DNA of 64,000 nt. Source: Enterobacter sp. ENT03. GTDB lineage: Bacteria; Pseudomonadota; Gammaproteobacteria; Enterobacterales; Enterobacteriaceae. Under the pieces are notes generated by a model. That model did no database searches, was not told the DNA's origin, and was given only the letters and a program-made list of their open reading frames with translations. Of this stretch, positions 1 through 12,044 are shown piece after piece. The stretch spans positions 62,001 through 126,000 of the forward strand of contig NZ_JAHUXA010000012.1 of the NCBI RefSeq assembly GCF_019218745.1, given 5' to 3'. The stretch's first letter is position 1. Every line of letters starts with the position of its first letter. Both the position numbers and the translations under genes were made by a program.

Positions 1-1
1 G

Positions 2-922
2 TGGAAAGGCGTGCTGGATAACTTCTTTACCGACTTCACCGGTCAGCTTGAAAAAGCCGAAAAAGACCCGGAAGAAGGCGGCATGCGTCCAAATCAGATG
101 GTGCTGACCAGTATTGACTGTCCGACCTGTGGCCGCAAAATGGGTATCCGTACCGCCAGCACCGGCGTGTTCCTCGGCTGTTCCGGCTATGCCTTACCGC
201 CGAAAGAGCGTTGCAAAACCACCATTAACCTGGTGCCGGAAAACGAAGTCCTTAACGTGCTGGAAGGCGACGACGCCGAAACGAACGCTCTGCGTGCCAA
301 ACGTCGCTGCGTGAAATGCGGTACCGCCATGGACAGCTACCTGATCGATCCTAAGCGTAAGCTGCATGTCTGTGGTAACAACCCGACCTGCGATGGTTAC
401 GAAATCGAAGAGGGTGAGTTCCGCATTAAAGGCTATGACGGCCCAATCGTTGAATGCGAGAAATGTGGTTCTGAAATGCACCTGAAAATGGGGCGTTTTG
501 GCAAGTACATGGCCTGCACCAACGACGAGTGCAAAAACACGCGTAAGATCCTGCGTAATGGCGAAGTTGCGCCGCCGAAAGAAGATCCGGTGCCGCTGCC
601 AGAATTGCAGTGTGAAAAATCCGACGCGTATTTCGTGCTGCGTGACGGTGCGGCGGGTGTCTTCCTCGCAGCCAACACCTTCCCGAAATCACGCGAAACC
701 CGCGCGCCGCTGGTGGAAGAACTGCATCGCTTCCGCGATCGTCTGCCGGAAAAACTGCGTTATCTGGCCGATGCGCCGGTCGCCGATCCGGAAGGCAACA
801 AAGCGGTTGTGCGTTTTAGTCGTAAAACCAAACAGCAGTATGTTTCTGCTGAGAAAGACGGCAAAGCGACCGGCTGGTCAGCCTTCTTCATTGACGGAAA
901 ATGGGTAGAAGGTAAGAAATAA
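2..922 (+). CDS. topA: DNA topoisomerase I, C-terminal part (cut by window edge)
   Basis: The reading frame is open from base 2 to a TAA stop and holds the last 306 residues of topoisomerase I, which relaxes negative supercoils. It carries the C-terminal zinc-ribbon region: three four-cysteine modules beginning [18 protein letters not shown] and CEKCGSEMH, followed by the basic C-terminal ribbon domains. The E. coli enzyme is 865 residues, so the N-terminal Toprim and catalytic tyrosine domains lie outside the window. The gene is followed by a strong terminator and then cysB, as in E. coli. Identification is secure; the start is not visible. Confidence 0.97.
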   Translation, partial: WKGVLDNFFTDFTGQLEKAEKDPEEGGMRPNQMVLTSIDCPTCGRKMGIRTASTGVFLGCSGYALPPKERCKTTINLVPENEVLNVLEGDDAETNALRAKRRCVKCGTAMDSYLIDPKRKLHVCGNNPTCDGYEIEEGEFRIKGYDGPIVECEKCGSEMHLKMGRFGKYMACTNDECKNTRKILRNGEVAPPKEDPVPLPELQCEKSDAYFVLRDGAAGVFLAANTFPKSRETRAPLVEELHRFRDRLPEKLRYLADAPVADPEGNKAVVRFSRKTKQQYVSAEKDGKATGWSAFFIDGKWVEGKK

Positions 923-944
923 TTTACCGCGCGTTACTCCCTGC

Positions 945-971
945 AAGGGCCGGAAATCCGGCCCTTTTTTG
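945..971 (+). terminator. Rho-independent terminator of topA
   Basis: A 9-bp perfect stem (AAGGGCCGG / CCGGCCCTT) with a 4-nt loop runs straight into a T tract, 22 bases after the topA stop codon. Confidence 0.9.
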
Positions 972-1064
972 TTGCTTATAATTTCGCGATCGTGGCTATA
1001 CAGATCGGGCATTAGTGATATAGTGGTTATAGTTAAGTCATTTCTTATTATTAAATCGTCTTAA

Positions 1065-2075
<1,011 letters not shown>

Positions 2076-2083
2076 TGACTGCC

Positions 2084-2116
2084 GGTATCTTCCCGCCCGG
2101 GAAGATACCTTTTTTA
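2084..2116 (+). terminator. Rho-independent terminator of cysB
   Basis: An 11-bp stem (GGTATCTTCCC with its complement GGGAAGATACC) and 4-nt loop are followed by a run of six T, beginning 8 bases after the cysB stop. Confidence 0.9.
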
Positions 2117-2413
2117 TGTTTTAAAGCTAAATTAGAATTATCACCAACTGCCTTAAGACACCTTCCCCCGAGTGATTGCCGTCACAACTTAACGCAAATA
2201 CTGTCGTTTTTTCGCGACAAAAGTAGAAAGTAATTCCCCACCACGCAAACTATATCCTTCAATTATTTATTTCCCGTCAAAAGAATGAATATTTAACTGG
2301 AAATCATTGGTAAATTCGCTGGCTTTTTTCCTAAAGTTATTTTAGGATTTGTCTCATCTAGTGATTACTTATACCTATTGTTAGGTGTCAAAATGATAAG
2401 TGATGTCGATTGT
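2117..2413. other. AT-rich intergenic region upstream of ymiA
   Basis: About 300 bases without a convincing gene. The stretch is AT-rich and contains a small hairpin (CCTAAA / TTTAGG at 2330-2346). It probably holds the promoter of the small-protein genes that follow. I saw no clear operator. Confidence 0.4.
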
Positions 2414-2554
2414 GTGAGGTTAGCAATGCCATCAGGTAGCGAAGAATCGCAAAGGGATCACGCGCTAAAACGCAAAGCCTGGCTGGCGGTGTTTCTTGGC
2501 TCAGCCCTGTTCTGGGTGGTAGTGGCGATACTTGTGTGGAAATTTTGGGGCTAA
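2414..2554 (+). CDS. ymiA: Small inner-membrane protein YmiA
   Basis: A 46-residue protein with a charged N-terminus (EESQRDHALKRKAW) and one hydrophobic helix (LAVFLGSALFWVVVAILVW), ending KFWG. It matches my memory of E. coli YmiA, a 46-residue single-pass membrane protein of unknown role found at this place. I chose the GTG at 2414 because it gives the E. coli length and the MRLAMPSG start. The ATG at 2426 (42 residues) and the ATG at 2393, which has a better-placed AGGTG, are alternatives. The next gene begins two bases after its stop, so the two are probably translated together. Confidence 0.75.
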   Translation: MRLAMPSGSEESQRDHALKRKAWLAVFLGSALFWVVVAILVWKFWG

Positions 2555-2556
2555 GA

Positions 2557-2727
2557 ATGGTGATTCCGGGGCAGTTAAGCACAGTGAAACCTGTAAGTCA
2601 GTTACGTGACAAGCCTCTGCATGCCAAAAATGACACTGAGGTCCAAATTCCTGACGAATGGGAACTTACCCCGCAGCAGCGTGCCTTTATTGAAACGTTC
2701 GCAGAAGACGAACCGAAAAAACAATAA
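2557..2727 (+). CDS. yciX: Small conserved protein YciX-like
   Basis: A 56-residue soluble, acidic protein starting MVIPGQLSTV and ending EDEPKKQ, with a conserved-looking EWELTPQQRAFIETF segment. It lies at the position of E. coli yciX, between ymiA and the ymiC-like gene, and starts two bases after the ymiA stop, which suggests translational coupling. Its function is unknown. The ATG at 2557 is preferred over an in-frame upstream codon at 2536 because the latter lies inside ymiA. Confidence 0.65.
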   Translation: MVIPGQLSTVKPVSQLRDKPLHAKNDTEVQIPDEWELTPQQRAFIETFAEDEPKKQ

Positions 2728-2852
2728 TTTAACTCTCAGCGTTGGCAGTGAATAACAACAACGCGTTATGTACTTCTTAATAAATACACCACAGCAATAA
2801 AGAAACCGGCAACAACCCGGTATGGCGCTTGAATAATATGTATGGTGTATAA

Positions 2853-2945
2853 ATGATAAATAATCTCAAATACTGGTCATGGATGGGCGCATTCTCAGTT
2901 TCAGTGATGTTCTGGGGACAACTGGTCTGGATGATGGCGCACTAA
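2853..2945 (+). CDS. ymiC: Very small membrane protein YmiC-like
   Basis: A 30-codon ORF starting MINNLKYWSWMGAFS and ending LVWMMAH. It is mostly a single hydrophobic segment, as in the 31-residue-class E. coli small protein YmiC encoded just before acnA. It is followed within ten bases by a strong terminator, which supports it as a transcribed unit. Its function is unknown. The assignment rests on position and remembered sequence likeness. Confidence 0.65.
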   Translation: MINNLKYWSWMGAFSVSVMFWGQLVWMMAH

Positions 2946-2953
2946 CTTCCTGA

Positions 2954-2980
2954 AAACCTCGCTTAAGCGGGGTTTTTTGT
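2954..2980 (+). terminator. Rho-independent terminator after ymiC
   Basis: The stem AACCTCGCTT / AAGCGGGGTT (one T-G wobble) leads into TTTTTTG. It separates the small-protein genes from acnA. Confidence 0.85.
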
Positions 2981-3060
2981 TCTCCGCCCTTCAATGGTTT
3001 TACCTCTTTTATCAATTTGAGTTGTTATCAAAACGTTACAGCACGTTTGTGTTATCTTTA

Positions 3061-3110
3061 ATACAGACCCTGATGATAATCAGGGAATTGCAATCCCTGT
3101 ATTAAGGAGG
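3061..3110 (+). promoter_or_regulatory. Competing hairpins in acnA leader
   Basis: Just before the AAGGAGG ribosome binding site (3104-3110) there are overlapping inverted repeats. CCCTGA 3068-3073 can pair with TCAGGG 3080-3085, or CAGGGA 3081-3086 can pair with TCCCTG 3094-3099. ATACAG 3061-3066 can also pair with CTGTAT 3097-3102. The first two stems share bases and exclude each other. This is seen in the sequence; a regulatory role is inference. Confidence 0.45.
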
Positions 3111-3115
3111 AGCTT

Positions 3116-5791
<2,676 letters not shown>

Positions 5792-5800
5792 TAACCCTTC

Positions 5801-5838
5801 AAAAAAAGCCCGGCGGCACATACCGCCGGGCTTTTTTA
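5801..5838. terminator. Bidirectional terminator between acnA and ribA
   Basis: A long stem (AAAAAAAGCCCGGCGG / CCGCCGGGCTTTTTT) has A-rich and T-rich ends, so it can stop transcription from both convergent genes. Confidence 0.9.
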
Positions 5839-6426
5839 TTAATCCAGCAAATGACCCATTTTCGCGGCCTTGGTATCAAGGTAATGCGCGTTTTTCGGGT
5901 TGCGCCCGACGATCAGCGGTACACGTTCAACAATATTTATTCCCGCTTCGGTAAGAATTTCTACTTTGCGTGGATTGTTGGTCAGCAAACGCACTTCGTC
6001 CACGCCCAGCAGTTTAAACATATCCGCGCACAGGGTGAAATCACGCTCATCGGCGGCAAAGCCAAGCTGATGGTTCGCTTCAACGGTGTCGTAACCCTGA
6101 TCTTGTAGCGCATAGGCGCGGATTTTATTCAGCAGCCCGATATTGCGGCCTTCCTGACGATGATAAAGCAGGATCCCACGACCTTCTTCAGCAATGTGCG
6201 ACAGCGCCGCTTCCAGCTGAAAACCGCAATCGCAGCGCAGGCTGAATAATGCATCGCCCGTCAGACATTCTGAATGGACGCGCGCCAGCACCGGGGTCTG
6301 ACCCGAAATATCGCCAAAGACCAGCGCGACATGGTCCTGCCCGGTTGCCAGTTCTTCAAAACCTACCATCAGGAAATCGCCCCATGGGGTTGGCAGTTTG
6401 GCTTCTGCCACACGTTTAAGCTGCAT
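5839..6426 (-). CDS. ribA: GTP cyclohydrolase II
   Basis: RibA opens GTP to 2,5-diamino-6-ribosylamino-4-pyrimidinone phosphate, the first step of riboflavin synthesis. The 195-residue product has zinc ligands C54, C65 and C67 ([18 protein letters not shown]), the [12 protein letters not shown] catalytic stretch, and [12 protein letters not shown] near the C-terminus. The reading frame is open 29 codons further upstream. I place the start at [10 protein letters not shown] because the E. coli protein (196 residues) begins there and a CCGGAG ribosome binding site precedes it. It is transcribed towards acnA and stops at their shared terminator. Confidence 0.96.
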   Translation of the reverse strand: MQLKRVAEAKLPTPWGDFLMVGFEELATGQDHVALVFGDISGQTPVLARVHSECLTGDALFSLRCDCGFQLEAALSHIAEEGRGILLYHRQEGRNIGLLNKIRAYALQDQGYDTVEANHQLGFAADERDFTLCADMFKLLGVDEVRLLTNNPRKVEILTEAGINIVERVPLIVGRNPKNAHYLDTKAAKMGHLLD

Positions 6427-6626
6427 GTGATTCTCCGGATTTATTCTGGCACCTGTCGTGCCTTGTCGCCCGCAGGCTTTCATTTTGCGGTTATTTTGCC
6501 ACAAGGCGACCAACTTCTCTAATTACGTCAACGAGCTGTAAAGATTAATCGCACAAATCCGTCACTCCTGCCGGAAATGTTATTTTTCAGTTACTATTGA
6601 TCCGCCTATGACCTTAAGGAGACGAC

Positions 6627-7388
6627 ATGCTGGCGATTGTAAAACGCACTATGGCGGGGATGGGGATACTGCTGATTATGCCGTTGATTGTCTGGGGATC
6701 CGGCTGGCAGTGGACGCCCGAAAACAACAGTGCGTGGCTTAAGGCGCTGTACTGGGTGACCGAAACGGTCACGCAGCCCTGGGGGATCATCACGCATGTT
6801 CTGCTTTGCGGCTGGTTTTTGTGGTGTCTGCGATTCCGCCTGAAAGCCGCATTAATGCTTTTTGTGATCCTGGGTGCCGCCATTTTAATCGGGCAGGGCG
6901 TCAAATCCTGGGTAAAAGATCGGGTGCAGGAACCGCGCCCGTTTGTTATCTGGCTTGAAAAAACTCACGATATTCCGGTTGATGAGTTCTACACTTTAAA
7001 ACGTAAAGAACGCGCGCATCTGGTTAAAGAGCAGCTTAGCAGCGAAGAGAACATTCCTGTGTTCCTGCGCAAACACTGGCAGAACGAGACCGGGTTTGCC
7101 TTCCCTTCGGGTCACACCATGTTTGCCGCAAGCTGGGCGCTGCTCGGTGTCGGGCTGCTGTGGCCACGCCGACGCACTGTCACGATTGCCGTGCTGCTGG
7201 TCTGGGCAACGGCGGTGATGGGGAGCCGCATGCTGTTGGGAATGCACTGGCCGCGCGATCTGGTCGTCGCCACGCTGATTTCCGGGCTGCTGGTGACCTT
7301 CGCCACGCTGCTCGCGCAGCGGATCTGCGGGCCATTAACGCCGCCGGTGGAAGAAAAGAAAGAGATCGCCGACCGCGAACAGGAATAG
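6627..7388 (+). CDS. pgpB: Phosphatidylglycerophosphatase B
   Basis: PgpB is an integral membrane PAP2 phosphatase. It dephosphorylates phosphatidylglycerophosphate and, in E. coli, also undecaprenyl diphosphate. The 253-residue protein has several transmembrane helices and the three PAP2 signature motifs: KSWVKDRVQEPRP, FPSGHT and SRMLLGMHWPRD, carrying the catalytic histidines and aspartate. The start follows AAGGAG at good spacing. It runs in the same direction as lapA, separated by about 180 bases that contain a long inverted repeat. Confidence 0.95.
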   Translation: MLAIVKRTMAGMGILLIMPLIVWGSGWQWTPENNSAWLKALYWVTETVTQPWGIITHVLLCGWFLWCLRFRLKAALMLFVILGAAILIGQGVKSWVKDRVQEPRPFVIWLEKTHDIPVDEFYTLKRKERAHLVKEQLSSEENIPVFLRKHWQNETGFAFPSGHTMFAASWALLGVGLLWPRRRTVTIAVLLVWATAVMGSRMLLGMHWPRDLVVATLISGLLVTFATLLAQRICGPLTPPVEEKKEIADREQE

Positions 7389-7400
7389 CCTGGCGACGAG

Positions 7401-7461
7401 CCTGATGGATTAACGCATTAATAGGGTTGAAAACGCGAATTTTGCCCGCAAATCCATCAGG
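7401..7461 (+). repeat. Long inverted repeat between pgpB and lapA
   Basis: A perfect 11-bp inverted repeat (CCTGATGGATT at 7401-7411, AATCCATCAGG at 7451-7461) is separated by 39 bases. No T run follows. It could be a processing or attenuation stem downstream of pgpB, or an operator for the lapAB promoter; neither is established. Confidence 0.5.
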
Positions 7462-7569
7462 TCACTCGCTTTTCCATTTCGTCCAGGTCGCGAAAATGGT
7501 AGGTTATTAGGCTGGATGCAGTCAGTTGAACAGAATTTATTCGCTCCACTCCACATAACGGGACGTAAT

Positions 7570-7878
7570 GTGAAATATTTACTCATTTTTTTACTGGTGT
7601 TAGCGATTTTCGTCATTTCGGTCACACTGGGTGCGCAGAACGATCAGCTGGTCACATTCAATTATTTGCTGGCGCAGGGTGAATTCCGTATTTCCACGCT
7701 GCTGGCATGTTTGTTTGCCGCAGGTTTTGTGATTGGCTGGCTGGTATGCGGACTGTTCTGGCTGCGTGTGCGTGTTTCACTGGCGCGCGCGGAACGAAAA
7801 ATTAAACGACTCGAACATCAGCTTGCCCCCGCAAACGACGTTCCCGTAACGACTGGCACGCCGTCCGTCAAGGAATAA
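7570..7878 (+). CDS. lapA: Lipopolysaccharide assembly protein A
   Basis: LapA (YciS) is a small inner-membrane protein that works with LapB in LPS assembly. It has two hydrophobic helices (KYLLIFLLVLAIFVISVTLG and a second at about residues 40-65), then a basic coiled-coil tail (RVRVSLARAERKIKRLEHQL). I place the start at the GTG at 7570, giving the 102-residue length of the E. coli protein; the frame is open 18 codons further upstream without homology. LapB starts six bases after the stop, so the two form an operon. Confidence 0.93.
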   Translation: MKYLLIFLLVLAIFVISVTLGAQNDQLVTFNYLLAQGEFRISTLLACLFAAGFVIGWLVCGLFWLRVRVSLARAERKIKRLEHQLAPANDVPVTTGTPSVKE

Positions 7879-7884
7879 CATTAT

Positions 7885-9054
7885 ATGCTTGAGTTGTTGT
7901 TTCTGCTGTTGCCCGTAGCGGCCGCGTATGGCTGGTATATGGGTCGCAGAAGCGCGCAACAAACAAAGCAGGATGAAGCAAACCGGCTCTCGCGCGATTA
8001 CGTGGCGGGAGTTAACTTTCTGCTTAGTAATCAACAGGACAAAGCGGTTGACCTGTTCCTCGACATGTTAAAAGAGGACACGGGGACCGTTGAAGCCCAT
8101 CTCACCCTCGGAAACCTGTTTCGCTCGCGGGGCGAAGTCGATCGCGCCATCCGCATTCATCAGACCTTAATGGAAAGCGCGTCGCTGTCTTACGATCAGC
8201 GTTTGCTGGCTGTACAGCAGCTCGGCCGCGATTACATGGCGGCAGGGATGTACGATCGCGCTGAAGATATGTTCAATCAGCTGGTGGATGAAACCGACTT
8301 CCGTGTCGGTGCGCTGCAACAGCTGCTGCAAATTTATCAGGCCACCAGCGACTGGCAGAAAGCCATTGATGTTGCTGAGCGCCTCGTCAAACTGGGCAAA
8401 GATAAACAGCGTGTCGAGATCGCGCACTTCTACTGCGAACTGGCATTACAGCAGATGGGTAATGACGATCTGGATCGTGCCATGGCGCTGCTCAAGAAAG
8501 GCGCCGCAGCTGATCGTAACAGCCCGCGAGTCTCTATCATGATGGGCCGCGTGTTGATGGCGAAAGGTGAGTACGAAAAAGCCGTCGACAGCCTGCTGCG
8601 CGTCGTGGATCAGGATAAAGAACTGGTCAGCGAAACCCTGGAAATGCTGCAAACCTGCTATCTGCAACTGGGTAAAACCGAGGAGTGGGCGGAATTCCTG
8701 CGTCGCTGCGTGGAAGAGAACACCGGCGCGGTGGCCGATTTGATGCTGGCAGATATTGTCGAGCAGCGTGAAGGGCAGGACCCGGCGCAGACGCTGGTTA
8801 CCCGTCAACTGCAACGCCAGCCGACCATGCGGGTGTTTCATAAGCTAATGGACTATCACCTGCAGGAAGCGGAAGAAGGGCGCGCCAAAGAGAGCCTGAT
8901 GGTGCTGCGTGACATGGTGGGCGAGCAGATCCGCAGTAAGCCGCGTTATCGCTGCCAGAAATGCGGATTTACCGCCTTCACTATGTACTGGCATTGCCCG
9001 TCCTGCCGCGCGTGGTCCACCGTGAAGCCCATCCGTGGCCTCGACGGGCAGTAG
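7885..9054 (+). CDS. lapB: Lipopolysaccharide assembly protein B
   Basis: LapB (YciM) controls LPS amount by adapting FtsH to degrade LpxC and by linking synthesis to transport. The 389-residue protein equals the E. coli length. It has one N-terminal membrane helix (LELLFLLLPVAAAYGWYMG), then a chain of tetratricopeptide repeats in the cytoplasm, then a rubredoxin-like zinc module at the C-terminus (YRCQKCGFTAFTMYWHCPSC) that is essential in E. coli. It starts six bases after lapA. In E. coli the pair is heat-shock induced; I did not verify a sigma32 promoter here. Confidence 0.96.
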   Translation: MLELLFLLLPVAAAYGWYMGRRSAQQTKQDEANRLSRDYVAGVNFLLSNQQDKAVDLFLDMLKEDTGTVEAHLTLGNLFRSRGEVDRAIRIHQTLMESASLSYDQRLLAVQQLGRDYMAAGMYDRAEDMFNQLVDETDFRVGALQQLLQIYQATSDWQKAIDVAERLVKLGKDKQRVEIAHFYCELALQQMGNDDLDRAMALLKKGAAADRNSPRVSIMMGRVLMAKGEYEKAVDSLLRVVDQDKELVSETLEMLQTCYLQLGKTEEWAEFLRRCVEENTGAVADLMLADIVEQREGQDPAQTLVTRQLQRQPTMRVFHKLMDYHLQEAEEGRAKESLMVLRDMVGEQIRSKPRYRCQKCGFTAFTMYWHCPSCRAWSTVKPIRGLDGQ

Positions 9055-9242
9055 AATAAAAAAAAGGCCCACTTTAGTTACAACATACTTATGGTATTTA
9101 TCTGGTCTGGCTCAGACACCGTGCCCAACTCGTCTGGCAGGGCGAAAATGCATTCTGTCCTTTTGTGCGACGCGCAGGTAGAATGCTCGCCGTTTATTCT
9201 CATTGCGCCTGAGCGGGTGCCCATCATCAGGAAGGTCTGATC

Positions 9243-9980
9243 ATGACGTCTACTGCTACATCGTCTTCTGCTGCTGTAACGCATTCCCCTGTGGTTGTTG
9301 CCCTTGATTACGCCGATCGCCATCAGGCGCTGGCTTTTGTCGATCGGATTTCTCCCGCCGACTGCCGTCTGAAAGTCGGAAAAGAGATGTTCACGTTATT
9401 TGGGCCGCAATTCGTGCGCGATTTGCAACAGCGCGGCTTTGACGTCTTTTTAGATCTCAAATTCCACGATATTCCGAATACCACGGCACATGCGGTGGCC
9501 GCGGCGGCCGAACTGGGCGTGTGGATGGTGAATGTCCACGCCTCTGGCGGGGCGCGTATGATGAGTGCCGCACGTGAAGCGCTGATGCCGTTTGGTAACG
9601 ATGCACCTCTGCTGATCGCGGTAACGGTGCTCACCAGTATGGAAGCCAGCGACCTGCACGATCTGGGGATCAACTGCTCGCCTGCAGAGCATGCTGAACG
9701 TCTCGCGCGTTTGACGCAAAACTGTGGGCTGGATGGCGTTGTCTGTTCAGCGCAAGAGGCTGCACGCTTTAAAAGCGAACTCGGCCCGGCGTTCAAACTG
9801 GTCACGCCAGGCATTCGTCCACAGGGCAGTGAAGCAGGCGATCAACGCCGTATCATGACGCCGGAACAAGCCCAGGCTGCCGGAGTGGATTATATGGTAA
9901 TTGGCCGTCCGGTAACGCAGTCTGCCGATCCGGCGCAAACGCTAAAAGCCATTAACGCTTCATTGCGGGTGGAGGTTTAA
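9243..9980 (+). CDS. pyrF: Orotidine 5'-phosphate decarboxylase
   Basis: PyrF makes UMP, the last step of pyrimidine synthesis. The 245-residue length equals E. coli. The catalytic D71, K73 and D76 lie in [10 protein letters not shown], and the phosphate-binding end is [12 protein letters not shown]. The ATG has AGGAAGG upstream. The yciH start codon directly follows the pyrF stop, so the two are co-transcribed, as in E. coli. Confidence 0.97.
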   Translation: MTSTATSSSAAVTHSPVVVALDYADRHQALAFVDRISPADCRLKVGKEMFTLFGPQFVRDLQQRGFDVFLDLKFHDIPNTTAHAVAAAAELGVWMVNVHASGGARMMSAAREALMPFGNDAPLLIAVTVLTSMEASDLHDLGINCSPAEHAERLARLTQNCGLDGVVCSAQEAARFKSELGPAFKLVTPGIRPQGSEAGDQRRIMTPEQAQAAGVDYMVIGRPVTQSADPAQTLKAINASLRVEV

Positions 9981-10307
9981 ATGAGCGATTCAAATAGCCG
10001 TCTGGTGTATTCCACGGACAGCGGGCGCATCGATGAGCCAAAGCAGAGTGTTGAACGTCCCAAGGGCGATGGTATTGTGCGCATCCAGCGGCAGACCAGT
10101 GGACGCAAAGGGAAGGGCGTGTGCCTGATCACCGGTATTGACGCCAGCGACGATGACCTTACCCGACTCGCAGCCGAACTGAAAAAGAAATGCGGCTGTG
10201 GCGGCTCTGTTAAAGACGGGATAATTGAAATTCAGGGCGATAAGCGCGATCTGATTAAATCATTGCTGGAAGCCAAAGGAATGAAAGTCAAACTGGCTGG
10301 CGGTTAA
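9981..10307 (+). CDS. yciH: SUI1/eIF1-like translation factor YciH
   Basis: A 108-residue SUI1-domain protein, the bacterial relative of eukaryotic initiation factor eIF1. The SUI1 core covers about residues 30-105, with GKGVCLITGIDASDDDLTRL and KKKCGCGGSVKDGIIEIQGD. In E. coli it is thought to act on initiation fidelity or stress translation, but its role is not settled. It begins on the base after the pyrF stop and ends at a strong terminator. Confidence 0.95.
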   Translation: MSDSNSRLVYSTDSGRIDEPKQSVERPKGDGIVRIQRQTSGRKGKGVCLITGIDASDDDLTRLAAELKKKCGCGGSVKDGIIEIQGDKRDLIKSLLEAKGMKVKLAGG

Positions 10308-10325
10308 TCCGACACAATATATGAC

Positions 10326-10354
10326 AAGGCCACGGCGAATTGCCGTGGCCTTTT
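10326..10354 (+). terminator. Rho-independent terminator of pyrF-yciH
   Basis: An 11-bp stem (AAGGCCACGGC / GCCGTGGCCTT) with a 5-nt loop ends in TTTT. Confidence 0.85.
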
Positions 10355-10419
10355 AATTTCACTGCGTAGGTCTTTAGGACTGTCAGTATATATTCTGTAA
10401 TTCCGCCGGAGGCGTAAGA

Positions 10420-10641
10420 TTATTTACCGACCTGGTGACCAACAATACCACCCACTGCTGCGCCGCCTAATGTCCCGAGGGTACTACCATCGGTTAATAC
10501 TGCGCCGCCTAATGCACCAGCACCTGCGCCGATCGCGGTGTTACGATCGCGTTTAGACCAGTTAGAACAAGCACTCAGAGACATTGCCAGCGTTACCGCC
10601 AGTACTGCTGTAGCCATTTTTTTACTTGTTAACATCATCAT
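10420..10641 (-). CDS. osmB: Osmotically inducible lipoprotein OsmB
   Basis: A 73-residue outer-membrane lipoprotein with glycine-zipper repeats. The signal peptide ends in the lipobox LSAC, so the cysteine is the lipidated residue. The mature part is rich in glycine and alanine (GAGAGALGGAVLTDG). E. coli OsmB is 72 residues and is induced by osmotic stress, RpoS and Rcs. Three ATG codons stand in a row; the first (10641) is favoured by a GGAG six bases upstream. Confidence 0.94.
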   Translation of the reverse strand: MMMLTSKKMATAVLAVTLAMSLSACSNWSKRDRNTAIGAGAGALGGAVLTDGSTLGTLGGAAVGGIVGHQVGK

Positions 10642-10901
10642 ACAAATCTCCTGAAATAGGTATCCACGGAAAGAATTTCTCTTTGAGTATAGTTCCTGAA
10701 AAGCAAACTTAAGTTCATTTCCGTAAATTATGTTGCGCAGGTGTTACTATGGATCACGTGAGTGATAGTTACGTCCTGTTATATCGTTCAACATAATTTT
10801 ACTTCCTGCCGCTAAACGAGACAGGTAAATAGTCTTAATTGGAACGTCAGAAAAATCTCAGAGATGAAGGGGTTTTGCCCGCGCATGGCGGGCGGGGGCA
10901 G

Positions 10902-11660
10902 TTATTGCGCAGAGGATTTTTTGACAATATCGACAATCAGCCCGGACTGCACTAATTGTTCCTGTTGGTCAGCGGCCAGTTTTTCATCCGTAATAACACG
11001 ATTAAAGCGGCCAATCGGCCCCAGTGGGTAAGGATGCACCGCGCCAAATTTCGAGCTGTCGGTCAACACAATGGCTTCGCAGTTCTTTTCCAGCACCGCG
11101 TTCACCACATCGGCCCGCATCATGTCTCGCCCGGTAAATCCGGTTTCCGGCTGCCAGCCGTCAATGCCGATAAAAGCTTTGCTGAAATGCACCTGCTGCA
11201 CGTACTGTCGCGCCAGTGGCCCCACCATGCTTTCGCTTTTTTTCTGATAAATACCGCCGAGCAGGATCACTTCGCAGGCTGTCTCTTTGAGCAGATGGGC
11301 GATATAGGCGCTGACGGTAATAATCGTGATGTCTTTGTGATCCGCAAGCCGGCGAGCCAGCAGCGCATTGCTGCTGCCATTTTCAATAAACACGGTTTCG
11401 CCTGGGGATACCAGCGACGCCGCAAAATCAGCCAGTTCACGTTTTTGCGTGAAGTTGCTCATCATGCGGGTTTCCACATCGTCGCTGTCCAGCGGCACGG
11501 CGAAACCGTGCGTACGCCGCAGATAGCTTTGTTTCTCGAGTGTGTTCAGATCCTGACGGATAGTAACTTCAGAAACGCCGGTGGTTTTAGCGAGCTCGGC
11601 TACGCTGACGCGGCCCTGGTCGATGACCATTTGCAGAATACGTTGTTGTCGGGAATTCAT
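10902..11660 (-). CDS. yciT: DeoR-family regulator YciT
   Basis: A 252-residue DeoR-type transcription factor: an N-terminal helix-turn-helix ([20 protein letters not shown] at about 18-37) and a sugar-phosphate isomerase-like sensor domain ([31 protein letters not shown]). E. coli YciT (249 residues) has been linked to osmotic-stress control, but its ligand is unknown. It lies ten bases downstream of yciZ on the same strand, so they probably share a transcript. Confidence 0.92.
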   Translation of the reverse strand: MNSRQQRILQMVIDQGRVSVAELAKTTGVSEVTIRQDLNTLEKQSYLRRTHGFAVPLDSDDVETRMMSNFTQKRELADFAASLVSPGETVFIENGSSNALLARRLADHKDITIITVSAYIAHLLKETACEVILLGGIYQKKSESMVGPLARQYVQQVHFSKAFIGIDGWQPETGFTGRDMMRADVVNAVLEKNCEAIVLTDSSKFGAVHPYPLGPIGRFNRVITDEKLAADQQEQLVQSGLIVDIVKKSSAQ

Positions 11661-11670
11661 AGGTTTTTAT

Positions 11671-11853
11671 TCAGATTTCCCACGGGGTTTTTGGCGCACT
11701 TTGCGGCGGTAATTGTCCGGCAGCATCGGCGGCCAATAATTCAGCTTTCAGGATTTCCAGATTATGGATGGCAGAGTGGTAATCACCCGCTACCAGAATG
11801 TCCAGCACCGTATCAATTCGTCCGGCAAGTTGCTTCACATCGATGTCGGCCAT
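11671..11853 (-). CDS. yciZ: UPF0509 family small protein YciZ
   Basis: A 60-residue acidic protein, [20 protein letters not shown] at the start and PKTPWEI at the end, predicted mostly helical. It matches the UPF0509/YciZ family of enterobacteria, whose function is unknown, and keeps the same place next to yciT as in E. coli. The start follows CAGGGTGAC. Confidence 0.88.
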   Translation of the reverse strand: MADIDVKQLAGRIDTVLDILVAGDYHSAIHNLEILKAELLAADAAGQLPPQSAPKTPWEI

Positions 11854-12044
11854 GTCGTCACCCTGTTTCGAAAAGTTAATAAATTCAATGATGCAGAAAT
11901 TAGTCTAAAAAGAGAAGGGAAAAAAGGAAATCTTAAAAAAGCATAACTACAGATTATAAATTAGCTTACACACGTACTGCCCGGTTTCGTCCTGCATTAG
12001 TCTAAATCTGCGCGCAACGCGCTTTAATTAATGAGGAAAAGACC

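Noticed and set aside
5839-6600. FMN riboswitch upstream of ribA
   Set aside because: The ribA leader is short and shows none of the conserved RFN helices; in enterobacteria the switch is before ribB.
10956-11879. 307-codon frame opposite yciT/yciZ
   Set aside because: Antisense shadow of a clear DeoR regulator, with no family features and no start signal.
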